Of a stretch of DNA of 29,126 nucleotides, positions 1 through 5,611 are shown in pieces. Source of the stretch: Acidianus hospitalis. GTDB taxonomy: Archaea > Thermoproteota > Thermoprotei_A > Sulfolobales > Sulfolobaceae. Position numbers and translations under genes: made by a program. The notes beneath the pieces are model-generated. The model was not told where the DNA came from. It saw only the letters and a program-made list of their open reading frames with translations, and ran no database searches. The stretch's first letter is position 1, and every line of letters begins with the position of its first letter. The stretch is from contig JAWDOK010000015.1 in NCBI GenBank assembly GCA_046533895.1, positions 1 through 29,126 on the forward strand. The letters run 5' to 3'.

Positions 1-300
1 TTTGGAATTCTAGCCGAAAGTTTACTTTATCTTCACATTTCATTAGCATTAATTTCATTTTTGCTAGCTGTAGTTCTACTAAAACTTTCTTTTAATACTG
101 GTCTAGAATTTCCTAAAATAGTCTCAACGATAAGCTTTTCATCTATAGTGTTGGCAGGAAGCTCTGGAATAACTTTCCTTTTAACGAATAACAACTTGTT
201 TAGCCATATAATGTTAGGGGCGTTCGAAGTAGCTTTAATCTCAACGTCACTATTGATAGGTTACTTAACTTGCTTCTTTAGGTTATGTAAGAGATACTGA
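1..300 (+). CDS. Partial membrane protein, C-terminal part
   Basis: The frame is open from the first base of the window with no stop before TGA at 298-300, so this is the C-terminal part of a gene that begins upstream. The visible 99 residues are mostly hydrophobic and can form three or four membrane segments, with short polar loops and a basic tail (RLCKRY). No catalytic motif is visible and I do not recognise a family. It ends about 60 bp before tRNA-Cys in the same orientation, so it is probably ordinary host chromosome next to the integration hotspot. Confidence 0.6.
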   Translation, partial: FGILAESLLYLHISLALISFLLAVVLLKLSFNTGLEFPKIVSTISFSSIVLAGSSGITFLLTNNNLFSHIMLGAFEVALISTSLLIGYLTCFFRLCKRY

Positions 301-359
301 GCTAAGAACCGCTGAAAATTTTTTAAGGGTAAGATCATTTATTAATTACTTGGAAATAT

Positions 360-433
360 GCCCCCGTAGGCCAGCAAGGTAGACCACCGGCCTGCAGAGC
401 CGGTTGTCGCAGGTTCGAGTCCTGCCGGGGGCT
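360..433 (+). tRNA. tRNA-Cys (GCA)
   Basis: A complete cloverleaf can be drawn. The acceptor stem GCCCCCG (360-366) pairs with CGGGGGC (426-432). The anticodon stem CCGGC/GCCGG encloses the loop CTGCAGA, giving anticodon GCA. The T arm is GCAGG-TTCGAGT-CCTGC. The base after the acceptor stem is T433, and U73 is the usual discriminator of tRNA-Cys, which supports the assignment. There is no intron and no encoded CCA. An AT-rich box (TTTTTTAAGG, about 319-328) lies upstream as a probable promoter. The 3' half is the attachment site of an integrated element, and the insertion leaves the tRNA intact. Confidence 0.95.
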
Positions 434-438
434 TACAT
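392..438 (+). repeat. attL: left copy of 47-bp tRNA-Cys attachment repeat
   Basis: The stretch from the anticodon loop through the 3' end of tRNA-Cys plus six flanking bases is repeated at 4510-4556. The two copies match at 46 of 47 positions; the only difference is G427 versus A4545. Direct repeats of a tRNA 3' half are the signature of tyrosine-recombinase integration in archaea. Confidence 0.9.
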
Positions 439-472
439 TATATGAAATTGAAAGAATTTCTCTATAAAGGTA

Positions 473-793
473 ATGATTAAGTTGGTAACATACGAGGGAA
501 AAATGGTAAACGCTTATATTTGACGATATCAAAAATGTGTATATGGCAACGACGGGGCATTCTACGAGTTACTCTCGACAACTTTCGCATTCTCAATCTG
601 GAGAACTCTCATTAATTTATCAAAAGAAAGATCAACATTAACAGAATTGAATGAAACGTTTAACGTGCTCCAACAATTTGCACTTTTGTTAGGTATACTT
701 AAACTTTCAGAATGCAAAGCCAAAGTCTATGTTGAATTTTTCCCATATTTTTCAACAAACGAATTTTTTGAGATGATACAAAATGTCTTCTAA
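473..793 (+). pseudogene. First gene of the element operon, interrupted by in-frame TGA
   Basis: From ATG 473 the frame reads 16 codons (MIKLVTYEGKMVNAYI), meets TGA at 521-523, then stays open in the same frame to TAA at 791-793. The part after the stop is amphipathic and protein-like (for example GNDGAFYELL and ECKAKVYVEFFPYF), so the most likely history is one nonsense mutation in a gene of about 106 residues. A TATA-like box (TATAAA, 463-468) lies just upstream. The end overlaps the next gene (ATG 783), typical of translational coupling. I recognise no family. A genuine start inside the downstream part is possible, but there is no ATG there in frame before residue 70. Confidence 0.45.
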
Positions 794-920
794 AATTCCA
801 ATAATATCAAAATATAATTGGAATGAATTGAATAGAGCTAAAGAGGCAATAACTTTTTTCGAAGCGGTTATTCAACCTTCTTTAGAGAGAGCGTTTCAAC
901 AACTGTTATTAAGAGCATGA
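783..920 (+). CDS. Small helical protein of the integrated element (45 aa)
   Basis: This short frame begins inside the end of the preceding broken gene (11-bp overlap) and stops at 918-920, where TGA overlaps the next start as ATGA. Overlaps on both sides and one shared direction argue that it is real despite its length. The product is predicted to be mostly helical (NELNRAKEAITFFEAVIQPS) with no cysteines or obvious catalytic motif. Its function is unknown. It belongs to a run of small genes on the element. Confidence 0.45.
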   Translation: MSSKIPIISKYNWNELNRAKEAITFFEAVIQPSLERAFQQLLLRA

Positions 921-1108
921 AAATCTCATTTATGCGAGACGTGCTAAATATTATATCGCAAAAATTTGCGCAAACACACGCACCCCTTGACATTGCCGAA
1001 GCGGTGAAAATTATTGATGAAGAATTACCCAAACTCTTAAAAGAGTCGTCACCAGGTCTCGATATAAACGGGATTCTAAACATGTGGAGTCTAGTGAAAA
1101 AATTCTAA
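917..1108 (+). CDS. Small helical protein of the integrated element (63 aa)
   Basis: The start ATG overlaps the stop of the previous gene (ATGA, 917-920), and the stop comes 18 bp before the next ATG, which has its own strong Shine-Dalgarno. The product is charged and helix-rich (ISQKFAQTHAPLDIAEAVKIIDEELPKLLKES). No known domain was recognised. Together with its neighbours it resembles the clusters of small helical proteins common in crenarchaeal viruses and plasmids, but the family is unidentified. Confidence 0.6.
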   Translation: MKISFMRDVLNIISQKFAQTHAPLDIAEAVKIIDEELPKLLKESSPGLDINGILNMWSLVKKF

Positions 1109-1126
1109 AAGGAGGTGAAACTGAAA

Positions 1127-1495
1127 ATGAGCAAAAAGTTGGGGGAAATAATACAACAACCACCAGTACAAACAAAAAATGAAAAATACACATTCGATGA
1201 TTTTATCAAAGCATTCGGTGATTTTCAAAATTTCGACAATGCATCTCATTTCCGTGTAATGCAATTTATGAAATATTCACAAACGAGAGAAGAACAGGAC
1301 ATATTCTCAATAATAGAGAAGGTACTCTCATTACAGAAGGCTCTTGCACCTTCTACCAATAAAGAAGGATATGAGGAACTTATAAAGAACATAAACATGA
1401 TCTTCAGCATAATCAAATCGCTAAACGACCCCAGGTTGATTGACCTGGTAAAGAAAATTGTTGAATATCTTGCGTCACGAGGTGTACAGAAGTGA
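1127..1495 (+). CDS. Helical protein of the integrated element (122 aa)
   Basis: I chose ATG 1127 over the in-frame GTG at 1115 because a clear Shine-Dalgarno (GGAGGTG, 1111-1117) is well spaced from the ATG, while the GTG lies inside it. The protein starts MSKKLGEIIQQPP and is highly helical and charged, with hydrophobic heptad-like spacing in its C-terminal half (IFSIIKSLNDPRLIDLVKKI). It has no cysteines or transmembrane segments. The stop overlaps the next gene by 4 bp (GTGAATAA at 1492-1499). Function unknown; a structural or DNA-associated role is only a guess. Confidence 0.65.
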   Translation: MSKKLGEIIQQPPVQTKNEKYTFDDFIKAFGDFQNFDNASHFRVMQFMKYSQTREEQDIFSIIEKVLSLQKALAPSTNKEGYEELIKNINMIFSIIKSLNDPRLIDLVKKIVEYLASRGVQK

Positions 1496-1713
1496 ATAAG
1501 CAGAAACTTGAAAAATTCGCAAACCTCGAATTAGATTTATTAAGCGTCGTGCTAACATTGAATGATGATGAAGACGTTGAATCTCTAATCAGAGAATTGG
1601 AGAGCATTATTACGAAATACAAACAAAAAGCGATAGAATACGATATCATTCAGCAAATTTCTAAACTTTCTGATGAAGAAAAAAAGAAGTTGATAGAGAA
1701 GTTAAAGAGCTGA
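1492..1713 (+). CDS. Small acidic helical protein, last gene of the element operon (73 aa)
   Basis: It begins with GTG at 1492, overlapping the previous stop, and ends at 1713. The protein is strongly acidic and lysine-rich with a pattern suited to a coiled coil (LDLLSVVLTLNDDEDVESL, then LSDEEKKKLIEKLKS). It shows no known domain. It is followed by the 3' end of a convergent gene (1749, minus strand), leaving only a 35-bp gap. Confidence 0.65.
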   Translation: MNKQKLEKFANLELDLLSVVLTLNDDEDVESLIRELESIITKYKQKAIEYDIIQQISKLSDEEKKKLIEKLKS

Positions 1714-1748
1714 TTTTTCGATAGTATGGGGATACGAATGGAAAAAAA

Positions 1749-1994
1749 TCAACATTTAACTTCACAATTAAGCTTAGACGCGAATTCACGAAGTGCTTGA
1801 ACTAGAATAGGGCGTGCTTTATCTCCTAAAATCTTAACAAGTTCCTCACACCTATCATCGCTTATTACGCCTTTTTCTTTTGCTTTGTAAGCACCTTGTT
1901 TTGTATAACCTACTTTTTCGTTAGTTAGGTCATTAATTGTAGCGATTTCTAACAATTTTTGCTTATATTCGACAGGTAAAAACTCACAGACCAT
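1749..1994 (-). CDS. Probable helix-turn-helix DNA-binding protein of the element (81 aa)
   Basis: The middle of the protein (about residues 18-55) has the spacing of a helix-turn-helix: a helix ending IATINDLTNEKVGYTKQGAY, a recognition-like helix, then ISDDRCEELVKILG. The LVKILG ending is common in Cro/XRE-like HTH domains of Sulfolobales elements. A helical C-terminus follows (ARPILVQALREFASKL). The start overlaps the end of the upstream minus-strand gene by 11 bp, so the two form an operon. Probable role: regulation of copy number or of element genes. The HTH call rests on pattern reading only. Confidence 0.6.
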   Translation of the reverse strand: MVCEFLPVEYKQKLLEIATINDLTNEKVGYTKQGAYKAKEKGVISDDRCEELVKILGDKARPILVQALREFASKLNCEVKC

Positions 1995-2235
1995 AACTAA
2001 TCATCACCGTAGATTTCTTTAAGAACAGTAGAGTAATACTCAATTTTTTATGAATCATATCGAGTAATTCTTCGTCTTCAAATTTGATGGCCGTCTTTTC
2101 AGCCTGTCTTAGGGAGTTTATTAAATTTAACACGTCATCAACTGTTTCGTCAATTGTATCGCCTAAATAGAACTTTTCCTTATTCACTACAACATATCTA
2201 CCTTCTTTGTCCTCTTTTATCATTGATATCCCCAT
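1984..2235 (-). CDS. Unknown small protein, first gene of the element's minus-strand operon
   Basis: The frame begins at ATG 2235, with an alternative in-frame ATG at 2223 (MIKEDKEG). A TATA box at 2254-2261 places the transcription start near 2231-2235, so 2235 would be leaderless and 2223 would have a very short leader. The product has a beta-rich start (GRYVVVNKEKFYLGD) followed by helices (DDVLNLINSLRQAEKTAI, DEELLDMIHKKL). No domain was recognised. It overlaps the HTH gene downstream and is probably co-regulated with it. Confidence 0.6.
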   Translation of the reverse strand: MGISMIKEDKEGRYVVVNKEKFYLGDTIDETVDDVLNLINSLRQAEKTAIKFEDEELLDMIHKKLSITLLFLKKSTVMISYGL

Positions 2236-2253
2236 ACTAACATTAGCACAGGG

Positions 2254-2261
2254 TTTATAAA
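2254..2261 (-). promoter_or_regulatory. TATA box of the minus-strand element operon
   Basis: TTTATAAA sits about 23 bp upstream of ATG 2235, the distance expected for a leaderless archaeal transcript. The box is its own reverse complement, but only the minus strand has a gene at the right distance. Confidence 0.6.
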
Positions 2262-2292
2262 CCTTTCTCTCCCCATTTCAACGATTTGTTGT

Positions 2293-2333
2293 TAAATATT
2301 CATAATATAATATTTAGTTAATTAAAAAGGGAA
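2293..2333 (-). terminator. Dyad and T-run downstream of the AAA ATPase gene
   Basis: TAAATATT (2293-2300) and AATATTTA (2309-2316) form a perfect 8-bp dyad with an 8-nt centre. On the minus strand a run reading CCCTTTTTAATT (about 2322-2333) precedes it, matching the T-rich signals that end archaeal transcripts. It lies between the stop of the AAA gene and the promoter of the next minus-strand operon. Confidence 0.35.
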
Positions 2334-2399
2334 ATACTTAAAAACCTAGACGCGTTACTTGCAGAACTTCGGCATGACTTACTCCTTCTATTCCGTTAA

Positions 2400-3812
2400 C
2401 TATTTCCTAACATATATCTCTCTCAGACCGCTAGGCACTATATCCTTGAATGCCTTAAGGAAATCGTCCATATTAACTTCCATTTTTTCTAAGATTTCAG
2501 GTGGGATTTTATCTTGGCTTAAATCTATCATTTGCAAATATCTTCTTAGGGCGTTCATAGCAGCTTCTCTCACTAATGCTGATAAGTCTGCTCCAGTATA
2601 TCCGTTGGTCATATCGGCTAATTTCTGTAGATCGACATCTTTAGATAACGACATACTCCTCGTATGTATTTGTAATATTTCTAGTCTACCTTGCTTATCT
2701 GGTAAGGGGATCTCTAATTCTATATCAAACCTACCGGGTCTCCTTAGAGCAGGGTCTATCGCATTAGGTCTGTTAGTAGCAGCTATGACTATAACATTAC
2801 CCCTATTTTCAAGACCATCCATCAGCGTGAGTAATTGTGCCACTACCCTTCTTTCCACTTCTCCTATTACTTCATCTCTCTTCGGCGCGATCGCGTCAAT
2901 ATCGTCTATGAATATTATTGCTGGAGCGTGTTTCTTTGCATCTTCAAATATTTCCCTAAGTCTTTGCTCGCTTTCACCGTAGAACTTGCTCATTATTTCA
3001 GGTCCATTTATTGATGTGAAGTAGGCTCCAGTTTCATTAGCAACTGCTTTTGCTAAAAATGTTTTACCTACTCCAGGTGGGCCGTACAGTAAAATACCCT
3101 TAGGTGGTTCAATACCTAGTCTCTTAAATAGTTCCGGATGCCTTAACGGTAACTCAACAAGCTCTCTTATTTTCTGAATTATATGTTTCATCCCTCCTAT
3201 ATCTTCATAAGTAACTCCCGGTTCCTCTGATATCGTTATACTGGTCTCGTCGGATACTATTGCTACACCTTGTGGCCTTACCTGGATAACACTAAATGGA
3301 ATAGCATGCCCTAATACTGGTATTAAAACTGTATCACCTTCAACTAGGGGGGTGTCCTTGAGTTTTTTCTTAACATAAGAAATGAAACCTGAATCAGCCG
3401 TAATAGAAATATTTGAAGGAGCTAGCCTGACACTTGTTGCAACCTTCGGATTAGCCTTTCTTACTATTACTTTGTCACCTATTGCGACTCCTGCGTTCTT
3501 TCTCGTTATACAATCCATTATTATAATGTATTTGTCTTCCACATTCAATGTATCCTCTGGGGCCAAAGGCCATGCTATTGCGGCAGTCTTTCTCTGTCCT
3601 TCGATCTCGACTACTTCTCCGGGGCTAACGCCTATTTGTGATAATAGATCAATGTCTATCCTTACTTTTCCCCTTCCAACGTCTTTTTGCTTAGCTTCAA
3701 CTCGCGACGCCGTATTGCTTGTTTGATTTGCTGGTTTAACGTCTTTTTGCTTAGCTTCAACAACTCTCAAGATAAGCTCCTTCTTCGAAGGAGTAAATTC
3801 AGCACTACTCAA
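2400..3812 (-). CDS. Cdc48/VAT-like AAA ATPase with N domain and D1 only (470 aa)
   Basis: Residues about 14-190 match the Cdc48 N domain (double-psi barrel plus CDC48_2). Residues about 200-470 are one AAA domain: Walker A GPPGVGKT (244-251), Walker B FIDDIDA (301-307), sensor ATNRP (346-350) and the arginine-finger segment RRPGRFD (357-363). Cdc48/VAT proteins usually have a second AAA domain and exceed 700 residues. This one stops right after the D1-D2 linker start (SGLREIY). Walker A has V where T is usual, and the catalytic Walker B glutamate is aspartate (D304). A 20-residue insertion created by a short direct repeat lies near the N-terminus. The start is TTG 3812, with a TATA box (3831-3839) about 25 bp upstream. 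Carriage on an integrated element suggests host-gene capture. Role unknown: it may remodel or compete with host Cdc48 assemblies. Confidence 0.85.
   Translation of the reverse strand: MSSAEFTPSKKELILRVVEAKQKDVKPANQTSNTASRVEAKQKDVGRGKVRIDIDLLSQIGVSPGEVVEIEGQRKTAAIAWPLAPEDTLNVEDKYIIIMDCITRKNAGVAIGDKVIVRKANPKVATSVRLAPSNISITADSGFISYVKKKLKDTPLVEGDTVLIPVLGHAIPFSVIQVRPQGVAIVSDETSITISEEPGVTYEDIGGMKHIIQKIRELVELPLRHPELFKRLGIEPPKGILLYGPPGVGKTFLAKAVANETGAYFTSINGPEIMSKFYGESEQRLREIFEDAKKHAPAIIFIDDIDAIAPKRDEVIGEVERRVVAQLLTLMDGLENRGNVIVIAATNRPNAIDPALRRPGRFDIELEIPLPDKQGRLEILQIHTRSMSLSKDVDLQKLADMTNGYTGADLSALVREAAMNALRRYLQMIDLSQDKIPPEILEKMEVNMDDFLKAFKDIVPSGLREIYVRK
3678..3761 (-). repeat. 24-bp direct repeat inside the AAA gene
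   Basis: The 24 bases at 3678-3701 recur exactly at 3738-3761, 60 bp apart. They encode the repeated peptide EAKQKDV at residues 19-25 and 39-45. The 60-bp unit keeps the frame and adds 20 residues ahead of the N domain, so it looks like an in-frame local duplication that has since diverged. Confidence 0.8.
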
Positions 3813-4164
3813 CGCAATCCCATTAAGTAATATAAAAAATGAGGTATAAGAGCTTAAGCATCAACTATTATTATGTATAATTGCACAATAGCAATCCTTT
3901 TGAATTTGTTTACTTTCGGTCTCCAAAAATTCCAGCACCCCTGCTGGAATTTTGTTCAGTTATCTGAGAAAAATTTCAACTAAGTTAATCCTGCGTGGAT
4001 CCCGCATTTTTTATTTGCAAGAGCAAGCTCTCACGATAATGAAAACAATATTACTATTTCAGTAAAACTACTGGAAAGAGTTGATTTAGCCAACTTTTAG
4101 CAAGTGCAAAGTAACTTACTTAATTAGTAAAGCTAATTAACGTAATTTAACGGTTAATTAACGT
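3813..4164. other. Structured non-coding region of the element (possible origin/control region)
   Basis: No gene is visible between the start of the AAA gene and the winged-helix gene. The region holds the AAA promoter (3827-3843), a perfect 12-bp hairpin AAAATTCCAGCA/TGCTGGAATTTT with loop CCCC (3926-3953), a weaker GAGC/GCTC dyad near 4021-4030, and three tandem repeats at 4134-4164. Hairpin plus short repeats next to a DNA-binding protein gene is a common layout of plasmid control regions or origins. This is an inference from layout only. Confidence 0.5.
4134..4164 (+). promoter_or_regulatory. Three 10-11 bp tandem repeats before the winged-helix gene
   Basis: TAATTAACGT (4134-4143), an imperfect middle unit TAATTTAACGG (4143-4153) and TAATTAACGT (4155-4164) run head to tail at about one helical turn each. 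The last unit ends exactly before ATG 4165. The spacing suggests a protein binding along one face of the helix, either the adjacent winged-helix protein (autoregulation) or a replication initiator. Confidence 0.55.
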
Positions 4165-4390
4165 ATGAAGAGTCCTACACAAAAACAGAAAATACTACTA
4201 GTTTTAGCGAAAAGAGGTTCATTAACTTTAGAAGAGTTAGAGAGGTACACAAAAATTCCAAGAAATTCATTGCTGAAAAACCTTTCAGAATTAACAAAAG
4301 AAGTCACGCGTGGGTGGATGCACATTGCAGGTAAAATATAGAAAATACTCTATTAAGACGTCGATACTCAAAGAACTCGGTATTGAGTAA
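4165..4390 (+). pseudogene. Small winged-helix DNA-binding protein, frameshifted
   Basis: From ATG 4165 the frame encodes a compact winged-helix start (TQKQKILLVLAKRGSLTLEE, then IPRNSLLKNLSELTKE) and stops at 4339-4341 after 58 codons. The overlapping frame from about 4320 continues plausibly (VKYRKYSIKTSILKELGIE) to TAA at 4388-4390. A one-base indel in the wing around 4305-4335 would join them into about 75 residues, a usual size for plasmid-type winged-helix regulators. The short 58-residue form could still fold as a minimal HTH. It sits immediately after the tandem repeats, so autoregulation is likely. Confidence 0.5.
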
Positions 4391-4509
4391 CACCTTACAT
4401 TTTTTACGTCGTGCATTTTTCATTTTTTACCAAATGTACATTTTAGAATAACTATAATGTGGTAACAAACTCGTGTTACTCACCCCGTTACTCGGTAACT
4501 TATTGCGTT
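4391..4509. other. Right end of the element: T-runs and GTAAC/GTTAC dyads
   Basis: T-rich runs (about 4399-4425) follow the winged-helix gene and may end its transcript. GTAAC/GTTAC blocks occur at 4462-4466, 4475-4479, 4487-4491 and 4495-4499 in alternating orientation, forming two neighbouring dyads within 50 bp of the att repeat. They could be recombinase arm sites or simply hairpins. On the minus strand the integrase-type frame through att stays open to about 4425, but the translated sequence is not recognisably an integrase C-part. Confidence 0.35.
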
Positions 4510-4556
4510 CTGCAGAGCCGGTTGTCGCAGGTTCGAGTCCTGCCAGGGGCTTACAT
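4510..4556 (+). repeat. attR: right copy of the 47-bp tRNA-Cys repeat
   Basis: This copy matches 392-438 with one mismatch (A4545 for G427). It carries the anticodon loop and T arm of tRNA-Cys but no 5' half, so it is not a functional tRNA. It marks the right edge of the 4.1-kb element and overlaps the integrase fragment that reads in from the right. Confidence 0.9.
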
Positions 4557-4706
4557 GTACCCCCACGCCCTTTCTATGACCTTCTCTAAGGGGCAAATGT
4601 AATTATGCCTTTGCTTACCGCCGTCACTCTTCTCTATTAAGTAAACATAATACCCACCTTTAATCTCTTTTACGTAGAATTTAGAATTGACGTAAAAGGA
4701 AGGCAT
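4551..4706 (-). pseudogene. int(N): N-terminal fragment of an SSV-type integrase
   Basis: ATG 4706 on the minus strand opens a 51-codon frame with FYVKEIKGGYYVYLIEKSDG followed by CPLEKVIERAW. This corresponds to the start of the SSV1-type integrase (a KGRYYVYKLE-like block, then a GPL-V-E block). It runs straight into the att repeat, as expected because attP lies inside these integrase genes. The frame stops at TAA 4551-4553. Removing one base of the five-G run (C4560-4564 on the plus strand) would carry it through att as PLAGLEPATTGSA, equivalent to the att-encoded part of SSV1 integrase. It lies outside the 4.1-kb element, so it belongs to a different or earlier integration. Beyond it, 4707-4900 holds no gene I can support, only a perfect 7-bp dyad CATTCTA-A-TAGAATG (4738-4752). 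Confidence 0.75.
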
Positions 4707-4900
4707 TCTAAGATTCTATTTCTTCGGGTTTGATACTCATTCTAATAGAATGATCAGCGTTGAGTTGAAAGAAGACTATAAGAGATACTGTAAATGCAGA
4801 ATAAAGTTTGTATGAATCTTATAGCAAAATTAAAATATCTGTATCAGCAGGTTATGCGAACTAATTAATTTAAAACGGTATAAATTTACATGATATGAAT

Positions 4901-5253
4901 TCAACTTTCTAGATTTCGGAGAAGTTCGTCCAATTTCTTTGCTTCTTTTTTCATTTCCTCAATATATAATGACTGAGGATTTTCCCACTCCTCGTTGGTA
5001 AAAGTAAAATAATCTATTTTAGCCCTCCTATATTTACTTAACTTCTCCATTCTATCTATATACCTCATACCTTTAAAATCGTCTGATATAATTACTAAAT
5101 CAATATCGCTTGTATCTAGATAATCTCCTCTGGCTCTGGAACCTACTACATAAACTTCTTTCACATTGATTTCCTTTTTACGTCTTCTATAAATAACTCG
5201 GCCCTTCTGAGCATTTCTTCTTGACTTTTTATTGCAGATAACGCTTTACCCAC
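4901..5253 (-). pseudogene. MNT-type minimal nucleotidyltransferase, frameshifted near the N-terminus
   Basis: The intact part (GTG 5164 to 4901) carries the nucleotidyltransferase signature GSRARGDYLDTSDIDLVI, with the GS and DxD metal/nucleotide motifs. MNT proteins normally have 20-30 residues before this motif. Another frame from GTG 5253 supplies them (GKALSAIKSQEEMLRRAELF to VKRKSM) and stops at 5161-5163. One extra base in the AAATCAATGTG stretch would fuse the two as KSNVKEVYVVGSRARG. So the gene was probably about 115 residues, overlapping the HEPN gene upstream by 25 bp. Such MNT proteins act as antitoxins to HEPN RNases by adding AMP to them. The short form starting at 5164 may still be made. 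Confidence 0.65.
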
Positions 5254-5611
5254 TCTATTACCCTCTCCGCTCTTTTTATTAAATCTTCGGCATCTTCCTT
5301 AGAATATAACCTAGCCGGTACAGCATTTGCTGCATCTGGATATCTCGCAATAGTATAATGAACTGTTAACTTATCGACATTCTGCTAACTTCGTCTCCTC
5401 TTATCCCAGATTCCCTTTGAATTTCATCCAAGATTTCATTTAAATCATGAGTTCTTATTGTCTTACCAAAATTAATGAGTAAAGCTTTTAACTCCTTTTC
5501 TGCAGATTGTTGAGCCCAAAAAGCTGAAGCATGGCTAGTAAAGAAAGTGTCCTTAGCTGTAGAAAGATCTTCTAAGGCTTACTGAAACCACTTTTTCGCC
5601 TCTTCTCTCAT
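5229..5611 (-). pseudogene. HEPN-domain protein, broken by a nonsense codon and a frameshift
   Basis: From ATG 5611 the frame reads MREEAKKWFQ, meets TAA, then continues ALEDLSTAKDTFFTSHASAF and WAQQSAEKELKALL, the classic HEPN helix with its QQSAEKxLKA motif. It stops again near 5375. The rest (DKLTVHYTIARYPDAANAVP to ERVIEWVKRYLQ) lies in a neighbouring frame ending at 5229. The gene therefore has at least two lesions. ATG 5611 overlaps the TGA of the GTPase gene (ATGA, 5608-5611), so it was translationally coupled to it. With the MNT gene it was a HEPN-MNT toxin-antitoxin pair, now inactive unless the lesions are sequence errors. Confidence 0.75.

Larger units (their letters stand above)
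392..4556. mobile_element. 4.1-kb integrated element at tRNA-Cys, without integrase
   Basis: The element is bounded by the 47-bp direct repeats and lies directly downstream of tRNA-Cys. Plus-strand cargo: a broken gene (473-793) and four small genes (783-1713) in an overlapping series. Minus-strand cargo: two small genes (1749-2235) and a Cdc48-like AAA ATPase (2400-3812). A structured non-coding region (3813-4164) and a frameshifted winged-helix gene (4165-4390) complete it. In an SSV-type provirus the int N-part should lie just right of attL and the C-part just left of attR, both on the minus strand. I find neither there, and no intact integrase. It may be a satellite-like element mobilised in trans, a plasmid or virus remnant, or an element that has lost its integrase. 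Confidence 0.8.

Noticed and set aside
521..523. TGA as selenocysteine in the first element gene
   Set aside because: Selenocysteine insertion is not known in Sulfolobales and no SECIS-like structure or neighbouring sel gene is visible; a nonsense mutation is simpler.
335..532. Minus-strand 65-codon frame with PRQDSNLRQPALQ
   Set aside because: It is the antisense of tRNA-Cys. The part right of att has no integrase N-terminal character, and the integrase-type frame has a stop just upstream of att.
2359..2982. Plus-strand 207-codon open frame
   Set aside because: It lies antisense to the AAA ATPase, whose Walker motifs settle the coding strand; it is a composition shadow.
392..4556. The element as a complete fusellovirus provirus
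   Set aside because: Too small (4.1 kb versus about 15 kb), no VP1/VP3 coat-like genes, no DnaA-like gene and no int(C) next to attR.
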